64,000 bases of DNA from the NCBI RefSeq assembly GCF_020524625.1, contig NZ_JAIVLL010000001.1, positions 248,001 through 312,000 of the forward strand, given 5' to 3'. This document shows, piece by piece, positions 55,313 to 63,706 of the stretch. The notes beneath the pieces are model-generated. The model was not told the DNA's origin. It searched no databases and saw nothing but the letters and a program-made list of their open reading frames with translations. Source of the stretch: Brevundimonas poindexterae (GTDB lineage: Bacteria > Pseudomonadota > Alphaproteobacteria > Caulobacterales > Caulobacteraceae). The first letter of the stretch is position 1. Each line of letters starts with the position of its first letter. The position numbers and the translations under genes were made by a program.

Positions 55313-56214
55313 GCCAGTTCCTTTCCCATCCCTGATCGGACGAGGCGGTCAACCATTGCCTCGACCTCGGCATCGAAGACATCATGTCCCCAGGGCCGCG
55401 CCCATTCCAGAATGGCAGCGCCCGACGCCACAGCGGTGCAGTTGCGAAAATGCTCTGCCTGCAGCCCGACGGCGCCGACCACCGCGCGCCGATAGGTTTC
55501 CGACATCAGCAGTTGCAGTGCGCTTCTGCCCCGCAAACGCGTCAGAGTGCCGTCCCCCTCCCCCGCCCGCTTCAAACGGATGACAGCGGCGAGCGGCACC
55601 GGGGTCTCGTCGACCTCGACCGGCAGGGGCATCTGGTATTTGTCGAGGTCGTCATGAACGCGCTCAAGCGCTTCAAGCGTCTGGCCTCTCTTCTCGGCCG
55701 CATCCGCCCATAGCTTGAGACGCGGCAGACCGCGGTAGGCCACCGGCGCGCCCCCCTCCACGCCGATCACGCAGACGTCGTCGCACAGGACCGGGTAGCC
55801 GCGATCGGAAAACCACGCCGCCAGAGTCGACTTTCCCGCGCCAGAAGGCCCCGTGAAGGCCACCGCCCTCCCGTCAATTATCACCGCATTGGCATGGAGC
55901 GGGAAGAGGCCACGCTGGTGAACAAGGACGCCCAGCGCCGAGCCGAGCAGGAACAGTCTGAGGTTCCGGTCCGAGCAGCCCGCCGCGACATCCACCACGA
56001 TCGAGGCTCCCGCCTCGATACGGAAACGACCAATGCCCGGCAGGTTCAGGATCGTGACCCGGCCCTCATGCCAGAGGGTCCCGGCGCCGATATCCTCGAC
56101 GGCGCCACGGCTCACAGTGACGATGTCCCGGGACCCGGGCGCGGCGATCCCGGTCAACTCCGGAAGCGGAATCTCGGAACGCAGGCACAGGTTGAAACAG
56201 GCATAGTCGGGCAC
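55309..56214 (-). CDS. HPr-kinase-like lasso peptide kinase
   Basis: A 301-residue P-loop protein. Walker A is TGPSGAGKST (121-130), preceded by LHANAV (His107) and followed by PVLCDDVCVI with two Asp at 145-146, the layout of HPr kinase/phosphorylase. In paeninodin-type clusters such kinases phosphorylate the C-terminal Ser of the precursor, which fits S48 here. It is the first gene of the lasso run and overlaps the PqqD-like gene by ATGA. A true HPr kinase of the PTS is less likely because no PTS genes are nearby. Confidence 0.85.
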   Translation of the reverse strand: MPDYACFNLCLRSEIPLPELTGIAAPGSRDIVTVSRGAVEDIGAGTLWHEGRVTILNLPGIGRFRIEAGASIVVDVAAGCSDRNLRLFLLGSALGVLVHQRGLFPLHANAVIIDGRAVAFTGPSGAGKSTLAAWFSDRGYPVLCDDVCVIGVEGGAPVAYRGLPRLKLWADAAEKRGQTLEALERVHDDLDKYQMPLPVEVDETPVPLAAVIRLKRAGEGDGTLTRLRGRSALQLLMSETYRRAVVGAVGLQAEHFRNCTAVASGAAILEWARPWGHDVFDAEVEAMVDRLVRSGMGKELA

Positions 56215-56265
56215 ACGCCCCTGCTGGCCCGTTTTGCAAAATCTGACAACAGGGAAAGGAAGGTC

Positions 56266-56357
56266 TGGCGGAGACGGAGGGATTCGAACCCTCGGTACCC
56301 CTTACAGGGTACGACGATTTAGCAAACCGTTGCCTTCAGCCACTCGGCCACGTCTCC
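56266..56357 (-). tRNA. tRNA-Ser (GCU)
   Basis: A 92-nt class II tRNA including CCA. The acceptor stem pairs CGTCTCC (56351-56357 on the plus strand) with GGAGACG (56270-56276). The anticodon loop reads TTGCTAA, giving anticodon GCT. It has a long variable arm. Its 3' end faces the lasso cluster, 50 bp from the kinase gene start. Confidence 0.97.
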
Positions 56358-56495
56358 GGCAGGCGCCGTCGATAGCCGAGCACGCGCGGACGCGCAACAG
56401 GGGGATGAGCGCGATATTGCGGCCCCTGCGTTAACGCGACAGTCAGCCGGATGTGGTGGGGTGGCGATGACACTCTCCGAAAGCCGATCCGCCGC

Positions 56496-58067
56496 ATGTC
56501 CAACAGCCCTGCCAACGCCCTGCCTGAGCCCTCATCCGACGCCGACGAGGCACTGGATGCTGCGGGCTTGCAGGCCATGGCACGCGCGGCGGTGAGCGGC
56601 GAAGCGGCCTCCCCCGACGCGGCCGCGCACCGGCGCGGGCCCTTCCGTCCCGGGGTCTGGCTGAATGCGCGGGAGCGGGCGCGTGCGCGGCTCTCGGTCC
56701 ACTATTTCCATGCGATCGATGTGCTGTGCGTGGCGGTCGTGACCCTGCTGGCCCTGTTCCTGCTGACGCCGGACGGGCTGGGCGATGCGCGGGTCGCCGA
56801 TGTCCTGCCGGTCATCACGGGCGCGGCTGTCACGCTGGCGCTGATGCGCTCGATTGACGTCTACCGGTTTGGCCAGACCCAGTCTGACATTCTGCACCTC
56901 GGTGCCGTCAGCGGCCTGGTGGCCTGTGGCGGCGTGGCGGCCGTCGCGGTCGGAGGGCTGCTGGGCGACATCCACTTCACCCTTCTGCTGGTGTGGGGGG
57001 CGCTGACGCTCGTCACCCTCTATGGCCTGCACCTGTGCTGGCTGGAGTTGATCCGGCGCATGCGGGAGAACGGCGCCCTGACGCCCAACGTCGTGCTGGT
57101 CGGGGCCACCCGCCACGCCGAGTCCATGATCCGTGAAGCCATGCAGCGGCGGGACCTCAACATCATCGGCGTGTTTGATGATCGCATGGCGCGCTCGCCG
57201 AGGGCAGTCGAGGGCGTGCCGGTTCTGGGCGACAGCGAGGCGCTGATGGCGCACCGAATCCTGCCCTATGTCGATCGCGTCGTGCTGGCCATCGACCCCC
57301 GCGCCGAGGAAAGGGTGCGTGACCTGACGCGGCGGCTGACCGCCCTGCCCAATCCCGTCAGCCTGCTGGTCGATACCGAAGACGGACGTCTCCGGGCCGC
57401 CGCCATGGAGCGTCTCGCGCGCTCGCGGCTGTCACGTCTGAACGGCCAGATCGACGATGACCGCCGCGCCTTCAACAAGCGTCTTCAGGACCTGATCATC
57501 GGCGGTGTTGCCCTGGTGCTGCTGGCGCCGGTGATGGCGGTGATTGCCCTTCTGGTAAAGCTGGACAGCCGCGGCCCGGCCTTCTTCCGCCAGCGCCGGC
57601 ACGGCTTCAACCACGAGGAGATCGTGGTCTGGAAATTCCGCACCATGAAGCAGGAGGCCGCCGACGCGACGGCCAGCCGGCAGGTGACCCACGACGACGA
57701 TCGCATCACCCGCCTCGGCCGGTTCCTGCGCTCGACCAGCCTCGATGAACTGCCCCAGCTGGTGAATGTGCTGAAGGGCGAGATGAGCCTGGTCGGCCCC
57801 CGTCCCCACGCCATCGGCATGAAGACCGGCCAGATCGAGTCCGCGCGTCTGGTCGCCGACTATGCCCACCGGCACCGGATCAAGCCGGGCATGACCGGCT
57901 GGGCCGCCATTCATGGCTCTCGCGGGCCTCTGCACACCGCCCAGGACGTCCGCCGGCGGGTCCAGCTGGACGTGGAATATGTCGAGCGCCAGTCGCTCTG
58001 GATGGACCTCTGGATCATGCTGGTCACGGTGCCTGTCCTGCTGGGCGACCGGCTGGCGGTTCGGTAG
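56496..58067 (+). CDS. Polyprenyl-phosphate sugar phosphotransferase (HfsE/PssY-like)
   Basis: A 523-residue protein with four or five N-terminal transmembrane segments, a central Rossmann-like region (VVLVGATRHAESMI, VIGVFDD-like) and a C-terminal bacterial sugar transferase domain (KRLQDLIIGGVALVLLAPVM, RQRRHGFNHEEI, KFRTMK, STSLDELPQLVNVLKGEMSLVGPRPH). It places the first sugar phosphate on undecaprenyl phosphate. ATG 56496 is one choice; an upstream ATG at 56451 has no better ribosome site. It starts the polysaccharide run. Confidence 0.92.
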   Translation: MSNSPANALPEPSSDADEALDAAGLQAMARAAVSGEAASPDAAAHRRGPFRPGVWLNARERARARLSVHYFHAIDVLCVAVVTLLALFLLTPDGLGDARVADVLPVITGAAVTLALMRSIDVYRFGQTQSDILHLGAVSGLVACGGVAAVAVGGLLGDIHFTLLLVWGALTLVTLYGLHLCWLELIRRMRENGALTPNVVLVGATRHAESMIREAMQRRDLNIIGVFDDRMARSPRAVEGVPVLGDSEALMAHRILPYVDRVVLAIDPRAEERVRDLTRRLTALPNPVSLLVDTEDGRLRAAAMERLARSRLSRLNGQIDDDRRAFNKRLQDLIIGGVALVLLAPVMAVIALLVKLDSRGPAFFRQRRHGFNHEEIVVWKFRTMKQEAADATASRQVTHDDDRITRLGRFLRSTSLDELPQLVNVLKGEMSLVGPRPHAIGMKTGQIESARLVADYAHRHRIKPGMTGWAAIHGSRGPLHTAQDVRRRVQLDVEYVERQSLWMDLWIMLVTVPVLLGDRLAVR

Positions 58068-58073
58068 GGCGCG

Positions 58074-59525
58074 ATGTTCTGGCGCGGGGTCTGGGGCTAT
58101 CTGCCCGCCAATATTGTGCAGGGGGTGGTCGGCTTTCTGACGCTGGTCGCCTTCACCCGGCTGCTGAGCCCGGATGATTTCGGTCGCTATGCCGTCGCCT
58201 TTGCGGTTTTCAGCCTGACGCACGTGGCGGTCTTCACCTGGATCGAGGCGGCCATGGCCCGCTTCTGGGCGGCCGAGAGCGAGGGGCCGTCGCTGGCCGA
58301 TCACTTCGCCGGCCTCTATCAGGCGACCTTTGCCCTCACTCTGATCTTCCTGCCGGTCATGGGGCTGGCCATCTGGCTGTGGCCGATGGATACAGCGTTC
58401 CGTGTAGCGGTGGCAGTCGGGGTCGCGGGCGTGCCGGTCCGGTGCCTGGCGCGGCTGGTTCAGGAGCGGTACCGCGCCTCGGGCGAGGTCGCCAAATCCG
58501 CCTGGATGGACATCTTCACGGCCGTCGGCGGTCTGGGGTTCGGCGTGGTCTTTGCGGTCCTGGGCGCGGGGGCTGCCTCGCCGTTGATCGGGCTGGCGCT
58601 GGCGCCGTTGGTGCTGCTGCCGTTTGCCCTGCCCGCCGAACTACGGTTCGCGCGCGGGGGTCGGGCCGATCCGCAGCGCCTGTTGTCCTATGCGCGCTAT
58701 GGCTATCCGATTGCCGTGTCGCTGGCCCTGACGCTGGTTCTGGGCTCGACCGACCGCATCCTGCTGGCCGTCTTCATGGATGAAGCGGCGACCGGCGCCT
58801 ATCACGCGGCCTACAGTCTCGCGAACCGCACCCTGGATGTTCTGTTCATCTGGCTGGGGGCTGCGGGGGGGCCGGCGCTTGTGATGGCGCTGGAACGTCA
58901 CGGCCATGCCGGTCTGAAGGAAGCCGCCCGCGAACAGGCCTCGACCTTTCTTTTGATCGGTATTCCGGCGGCGGTGGGGCTGGCTCTGGTGGCGCGCCCG
59001 ATGGCGGAGTTCATGATCGGCGAGCACCTGCGCGGTGCGGCTGCGGCCATCACCCCCTGGATCGCCCTGGCCGCCCTGATGTCCGGCCTGTCCAGCTATT
59101 ACTTCGGCCAGGCCTTCACCCTCGGCAAGCGCACCAGCCTGCTGTTCGTGACCATGGCCATTCCGGCGGCGACCAATGTGCTGCTGAACCTCATCCTGAT
59201 CCCGCTGCATGGCGTCATGGGCGCGGCCTGGGCGACGGCGGCCAGTCTGGCCATCGGGCTGACGTCGGTGATCCTGATCGGGCGGCGCGTGGTGGCCCTG
59301 CCCATTCCGGTCGACAGCCTGATCCGCATCGGCGTGGCTTCGGGCGCCATGGCGCTCGTGGTCACCCGCCTGCCGCGCACAGGGGGCTTCCTCGAACTGA
59401 TGACGGACGCAGGCGTCGGCGCGCTTGTCTATGGCGCCGTCGTGGTCACGCTCAACGCCGCCGGGATCCGGGACGTGCTGGTCGAGCGCCTGCGACGCCT
59501 GAAGGCCCGCGGAGCCCCCGCATGA
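58074..59525 (+). CDS. Oligosaccharide flippase (Wzx/HfsF-like)
   Basis: A 483-residue polytopic membrane protein of the MOP exporter superfamily. It begins FWRGVWGYLPANIVQGVVGFLTLVAFTRLLSPDDFGRYA, the usual first-helix sequence of polysaccharide flippases, and has about 12-14 hydrophobic segments. It flips the lipid-linked repeat unit across the inner membrane. It starts 6 bp after the sugar transferase gene and overlaps the glycosyltransferase by 4 bp. Confidence 0.92.
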   Translation: MFWRGVWGYLPANIVQGVVGFLTLVAFTRLLSPDDFGRYAVAFAVFSLTHVAVFTWIEAAMARFWAAESEGPSLADHFAGLYQATFALTLIFLPVMGLAIWLWPMDTAFRVAVAVGVAGVPVRCLARLVQERYRASGEVAKSAWMDIFTAVGGLGFGVVFAVLGAGAASPLIGLALAPLVLLPFALPAELRFARGGRADPQRLLSYARYGYPIAVSLALTLVLGSTDRILLAVFMDEAATGAYHAAYSLANRTLDVLFIWLGAAGGPALVMALERHGHAGLKEAAREQASTFLLIGIPAAVGLALVARPMAEFMIGEHLRGAAAAITPWIALAALMSGLSSYYFGQAFTLGKRTSLLFVTMAIPAATNVLLNLILIPLHGVMGAAWATAASLAIGLTSVILIGRRVVALPIPVDSLIRIGVASGAMALVVTRLPRTGGFLELMTDAGVGALVYGAVVVTLNAAGIRDVLVERLRRLKARGAPA

Positions 59526-60457
59526 GCCGCGCCCGTATGACGGACAGTCCGGCGTGGGCCAGTGCCACCCCGCGTCTGTCGGTGCTGATCCCGTTTCTGC
59601 GCGACGATCCCACGGATCTTCTGAACCGGCTGGAGGCCGAGGCCCCGGACCTGAACGGCCAGGTCGAGATTGTGCTGCTGGATGACGGCACAGGCGATGC
59701 GAAACTGACAGCCGCGCTGGAGCAGCGCGTAACGACGCTCCGCCTGCCTGCGCGCCTGATCACCCTGACCGCCAATGAAGGCCGATCGCGGGGCCGCAAC
59801 CGGCTGGCGTCGGCGGCCCGCGGGAACAGCTGGCTGTTCCTGGACAGCGACATGCGGCCGGACCGCTCCGACTTCCTTGCCGCCTGGCTCGCCCTGATCC
59901 AGCGCGAGGACCCCGCCGTCGCTTTTGGCGGCTTCTCGCTGATGCAGGCCCCGACCGACGCCCGCTACGCCGTGCACCGGTCCATCGCCCTGAAATCAGA
60001 GTGCCTGTCGGTCGAGGCGCGTGAGCAGGCGCCGGAGAAATACGTCTATACCTCGAACCTGCTGGTGCGGCGCGATGTGTTTGCGGCGGAAGCCTTCGAC
60101 CCCGCCTTTTCCGGCTGGGGCTGGGAGGACGTGGAATGGGCCATGCGCGTGGCCCGGAACCATGCCGTCCGGCACGTCGACATTCCCGCCACCCACATGG
60201 GCCTCGACACCACGGCCAGCCTGATGGCCAAGTACGAACAGTCGGCTGACAACTTCGCCCGCGTCATCGCCCGCCACCCGACGGTGGTCGCCACCTATCC
60301 CAGCTATCGGGCGGCCCGCCTGATCCGGCGGCTGCCGGCACGGGGGGCCCTGAGGAGCGTCGTCCGGAGCACCGTGCTCCAGGACTGGCTGCCGGCAGGG
60401 GCGCGGGCGTTCGCGCTCAGGCTCTACCGGGCTGCGCTCTATGCGGAGGCCGTCTGA
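59522..60457 (+). CDS. GT2 family glycosyltransferase
   Basis: A 311-residue GT-A fold enzyme. Motifs: LSVLIPFLRDDP, EIVLLDDGTGD, LTANEGRSRGRNRLASAARG, the DxD-type FLDSDMRPD, and FSGWGWEDVEWAMRVARNH, the catalytic ED-containing loop. It adds a sugar to the lipid-linked intermediate at the cytoplasmic face. It overlaps both neighbours by 1-4 bp. Confidence 0.9.
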   Translation: MSRARMTDSPAWASATPRLSVLIPFLRDDPTDLLNRLEAEAPDLNGQVEIVLLDDGTGDAKLTAALEQRVTTLRLPARLITLTANEGRSRGRNRLASAARGNSWLFLDSDMRPDRSDFLAAWLALIQREDPAVAFGGFSLMQAPTDARYAVHRSIALKSECLSVEAREQAPEKYVYTSNLLVRRDVFAAEAFDPAFSGWGWEDVEWAMRVARNHAVRHVDIPATHMGLDTTASLMAKYEQSADNFARVIARHPTVVATYPSYRAARLIRRLPARGALRSVVRSTVLQDWLPAGARAFALRLYRAALYAEAV

Positions 60458-61395
60458 TGGACCGCGTCGCCGTCCTCGTCCCCACCCTGCGGCGTCCCGA
60501 GGGACTGGCCGCCGCCCTCGCCTCGCTGATGGCGCAGGAGCAGGTCGGGGGACGCCTGTCCGAGATCGTGGTCGTCGACAACGATCGCCGGCCGAGCAGC
60601 CGGTCGGTGGTGGACGGATTCAAGGACGCGTCCGTGCCCGTCGTCTATGTGCACGAGCCGAGGTCCGGTGTGGCGTCGGCGCGGAATGCCGGGCTGGCGG
60701 CGACGCAGGCGCCCCTGATCGCCTTTCTGGACGATGACGAGATCGCCTCCCCCCGCTGGCTGGCCAGCCTGCTGGAAAGCCAGGCCTCGACCGGTGCCGA
60801 CGTCGTATTCGGGCCGATCCAGGGGCGTGCGCCGGGGGCACCCGAGGACCTGCGCCCCTATCTCGAAACCTTCTTCGGCCGCGAAGGGCCGTCCGCCGAT
60901 GGCCTGATCGATCATCCGTACGGCTGCGGCAATAGCCTGATGGTACGGGCCACCGCCCTGCCCGGGGACACGCCATTCGAGGTGCGCTGGGACCATTCGG
61001 GAGGAGAGGACGACGCCTTGTTCGCTGCCTTGGAAGCGCGGGGCGGCCGGTTCGGCTGGTCGGCAGGGGCGTGGGTGGACGAGGTCGCCCCGGCGCACCG
61101 GGCCAATCTCGGCTATGCCCTGTCGCGCGCCTTTGCCTATGGCCAAAGTCCGTCGCAGGCTGCGTGGGGTCGCAAGGACCTGCTGGCCGTGGCCAAATGG
61201 ATGGCGGTCGGCGCGGCCCAGCTCGTCGCCTGGGGTCTGGTAGCCCTGCCGCTGGTGGCCCTGCATCGGCCCGAGCGCGCCCGAATCCTCGACCGGGCCG
61301 TCCGCGGTCTGGGCAAGGTGCTGTGGATGCCGGGGCTAGAGCCGCGCTTCTACGGAACGGCCGAGTTGCAGCGCCTGGACCGGGCCGCCGCCTAG
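60457..61395 (+). CDS. GT2 family glycosyltransferase (second)
   Basis: A 312-residue GT-A enzyme with AVLVPTLRRPEGLAAAL, EIVVVDNDRRPSS, SARNAGLAATQAPLIAFLDDDE (DDD metal site) and SGGEDDALFAALEARGG. A weakly hydrophobic C-terminal stretch (about residues 247-270) may associate with the membrane. It is the last plus-strand gene of the run and its stop overlaps the convergent BY-kinase-like gene by 4 bp. Confidence 0.9.
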   Translation: MDRVAVLVPTLRRPEGLAAALASLMAQEQVGGRLSEIVVVDNDRRPSSRSVVDGFKDASVPVVYVHEPRSGVASARNAGLAATQAPLIAFLDDDEIASPRWLASLLESQASTGADVVFGPIQGRAPGAPEDLRPYLETFFGREGPSADGLIDHPYGCGNSLMVRATALPGDTPFEVRWDHSGGEDDALFAALEARGGRFGWSAGAWVDEVAPAHRANLGYALSRAFAYGQSPSQAAWGRKDLLAVAKWMAVGAAQLVAWGLVALPLVALHRPERARILDRAVRGLGKVLWMPGLEPRFYGTAELQRLDRAAA

Positions 61396-62093
61396 GCCGT
61401 CAGCCGGCGCAACAGCTGCGGCGCGCGATAGGTGGAGCGATTGACCACCACGCCCGCAATATTGCCGCCGACCGCCTCGATCTCGTCGCGCAGCGCCACC
61501 GGAGCGGCCGCCTCGGTCGCCTGTCCCGCCACCACCAGCACGGTCACATCCGCGAGCGGCGCGAGGATCAGGGCCAGGTCGCTGCGATCCGCCGAGGGGG
61601 CGTCGATCACCACGGTCTCGGCGTGGCCCCTGAGGGCATCCCAGTAGCGCCCGTCGTCGATCGCCTCGGCGCGCTGGCCGGAGCGCAGCACTTCCTGATT
61701 GAAGCGGGTCACCCACAGCCGCCCGCCCAGCGCCGGACGCGCCGTCAGCAACCGTGCCGGAGCCACGGGCTGCCCATCCTTGCCGACCAGCGGCGGAGTG
61801 ATGGCAAAGAAGCTGGATCCGTCAGGCGAGGCATGGGCCGGACGCCCCAGCTGGCCGAAGCGCTCGGGATCCCCGCCGATGGCGCTCATCTGGTCCTGCT
61901 GCAGAAGGTCGGCATCGATCAGCCAGACCGGCCGGCGCGCGCGGACAGCGGCCAGCCGGGCGTATTCCCGAGCGACTGTCGAGGTCCCCTCGCCCGCCAG
62001 GGCCGACACGAACAGCACGACGCGACCGCGATGTCCGCGCCCGGGGCCCAGGGCGGCCCACAGTTCTGCCATTTCGGTCGTCAGATCGATCAT
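61392..62093 (-). CDS. BY-kinase-like (CpsD/HfsB) ATPase with a degenerate P-loop
   Basis: A 233-residue ParA/BY-kinase fold protein. The Walker A reads SALAGEGTSTVA (GEGTST at 34-39), with Thr in place of the conserved Lys, while Walker A' (PVWLIDADLLQQ) and Walker B (TVVIDAPSAD) remain. There is no C-terminal Tyr cluster. It resembles HfsB of the holdfast system, acting with the Wzz-type protein. It lies 51 bp after that gene and probably controls or couples export instead of acting as a kinase. Confidence 0.82.
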   Translation of the reverse strand: MIDLTTEMAELWAALGPGRGHRGRVVLFVSALAGEGTSTVAREYARLAAVRARRPVWLIDADLLQQDQMSAIGGDPERFGQLGRPAHASPDGSSFFAITPPLVGKDGQPVAPARLLTARPALGGRLWVTRFNQEVLRSGQRAEAIDDGRYWDALRGHAETVVIDAPSADRSDLALILAPLADVTVLVVAGQATEAAAPVALRDEIEAVGGNIAGVVVNRSTYRAPQLLRRLTA

Positions 62094-62144
62094 CGAATCG
62101 GTGTCACACGCCTCACCACGCCCGAGGCTACCATGCGCGCGGCC

Positions 62145-63587
62145 TCACCGGGCCTTCATCGGCGCGACGGCCAGTACCGGCATATCGAGGGTGCGCCCGA
62201 CCACTTCGGCAGTGGCGAAGTCGCGCCGCGAGAAGATCCGGACCAGACCCACGCACAGGGCGGTGAAGCCCGCGAACAGGATGACCAACGCCAGCAGCGG
62301 CAGCTTCAGGCTCTTGCCGGTCGTCGGCGCGACGGCCCGCTCGATGACGGTCACATTGTCGGCGCCGGCCTGAACCAGCGCACTGTCCGCGCGGCTCTGG
62401 GATGTTCGCTGCTGGAACTCGCGGATGTTGGCCGACAGCACCTCGCGCTCACTGGCCAAGGTGGCGTTCTGCGACTCGACCTGGATCAGGTCGGACTGGC
62501 GTGCCTTGATCTGTTCCAACTGCCTGTCGAGCGTGGCCAGCCGGGCCTGAAGCGAATCGCGATCAGCCTGAAGGTTGATGCGAGTGGTCTCGAGCTCGGT
62601 CCAGATGGGGTTCGGCCCGGTACGGACCTCCCTCACGCCGACACCGCCGCCCGAGGCGACATAGTTCTCCAGCTGGGCGATGCGCGCCTCGATGTCGCGC
62701 ACCGGCTGTGAGTCCGGCAGGTAGCGCGCCAGCAGGGCCTCGCGCTCATTGCGGGCCTGCAGAATCTGGTCCTGGGCCGAGACGTTCAGGTCCTGCTGCA
62801 GAGCGATTTCCGGCGGCGTCTGCGCCAGCTGTGCCTCCAGCGTGCGGAGGCGCTGGTCGGTCTGGTTCAACTGGGCCTGGGTCGACAGGCGGTCCGCGTA
62901 CACCGTCTGGTAGCTGGTCGCATATCCCGCCTTCGCGGCCGCGAAATCGCCAATGTCGTTGGACCGCAGGAAGGCCTGATACTCGGCATCGGCCCGGGCC
63001 AGATCGTCCTCGAACGCCTGTTGCTGGGCCAGATTGGCATCGGTGCTGCGGTCGGTGAACAGCTCGCGCCGGTAGGCCAGATAGGCATCCACGATGGCGT
63101 TCAGAACGGTGGCCGAGCGCTGGGCATTGCCGCTTTCATAGCCCACCGCGATGACCGGGCTGCCGGGTGACACCCCGATCTTCAGGCCACCCGCCAGTGC
63201 CTTCATGGCCTGAGCCTCCTGGGCCGCGCGACTGCCGCTGGCCTTGTCGCCCAGAATGGCGGCCGGGCCGAGCGTGCGCACGACCTGCTGCTTGACCTCC
63301 TGGCTGTCCAGGATGGCGGCTTCGGATTGGGTCACGGCATCTGCGTCGGGCGCCTGCCCGCGCTCCGTCAGACCTACGCGTGGCTGATAGACATATTCCT
63401 GACCGACGCCTGCGAAAATTCGGGCCTCGGCGGTGTAGGTCTTCTTCAGGGTCATGACCGCCACGGTGCCGAGCGCGACGATGACGAGGAACACCAGCAG
63501 CATCACGCCGATCTGGCGGATCAAAAGGCCGACTATGTCCGCCAGGTCGTACCGCGGTCGGGCGGAATATGTGGCGGCGGAACGCAT
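62145..63587 (-). CDS. Wzz/GNVR-type polysaccharide co-polymerase (HfsA-like)
   Basis: A 480-residue protein with two transmembrane segments (residues about 22-42, LLVFLVIVALGTVAVM, and near the C-terminus, LPLLALVILFAGFTALCVGL) flanking a long periplasmic coiled coil (for example, ATLDRQLEQIKARQ). This is the architecture of chain-length regulators linked to Wza. The start at 63587 (MRSAATYSARPRYDL) fits the topology; the longer frame upstream is not conserved in character. It is transcribed ahead of the BY-kinase-like gene. Confidence 0.92.
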   Translation of the reverse strand: MRSAATYSARPRYDLADIVGLLIRQIGVMLLVFLVIVALGTVAVMTLKKTYTAEARIFAGVGQEYVYQPRVGLTERGQAPDADAVTQSEAAILDSQEVKQQVVRTLGPAAILGDKASGSRAAQEAQAMKALAGGLKIGVSPGSPVIAVGYESGNAQRSATVLNAIVDAYLAYRRELFTDRSTDANLAQQQAFEDDLARADAEYQAFLRSNDIGDFAAAKAGYATSYQTVYADRLSTQAQLNQTDQRLRTLEAQLAQTPPEIALQQDLNVSAQDQILQARNEREALLARYLPDSQPVRDIEARIAQLENYVASGGGVGVREVRTGPNPIWTELETTRINLQADRDSLQARLATLDRQLEQIKARQSDLIQVESQNATLASEREVLSANIREFQQRTSQSRADSALVQAGADNVTVIERAVAPTTGKSLKLPLLALVILFAGFTALCVGLVRIFSRRDFATAEVVGRTLDMPVLAVAPMKAR

Positions 63588-63637
63588 ACGGGCGGAGAAT
63601 CCTGTCGAGAGGGTCAGCCGATCCTCAATGGGCGGCG

Positions 63638-63652
63638 TTAACCATCGGTTAC
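63638..63652 (+). promoter_or_regulatory. Candidate CtrA box
   Basis: TTAA at 63638, seven bases, then TTAC at 63649-63652, one mismatch from the TTAA-N7-TTAA CtrA consensus of Caulobacterales. It lies in the 119-bp divergent gap between the HfsA-like and Wza-like genes, so it could link export genes to the cell cycle. Confidence 0.45.
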
Positions 63653-63706
63653 CCACGTTCCCCGACAGTGCCTGTACCTGATCAGAATGAGTCGGAACGG
63701 GACGGA

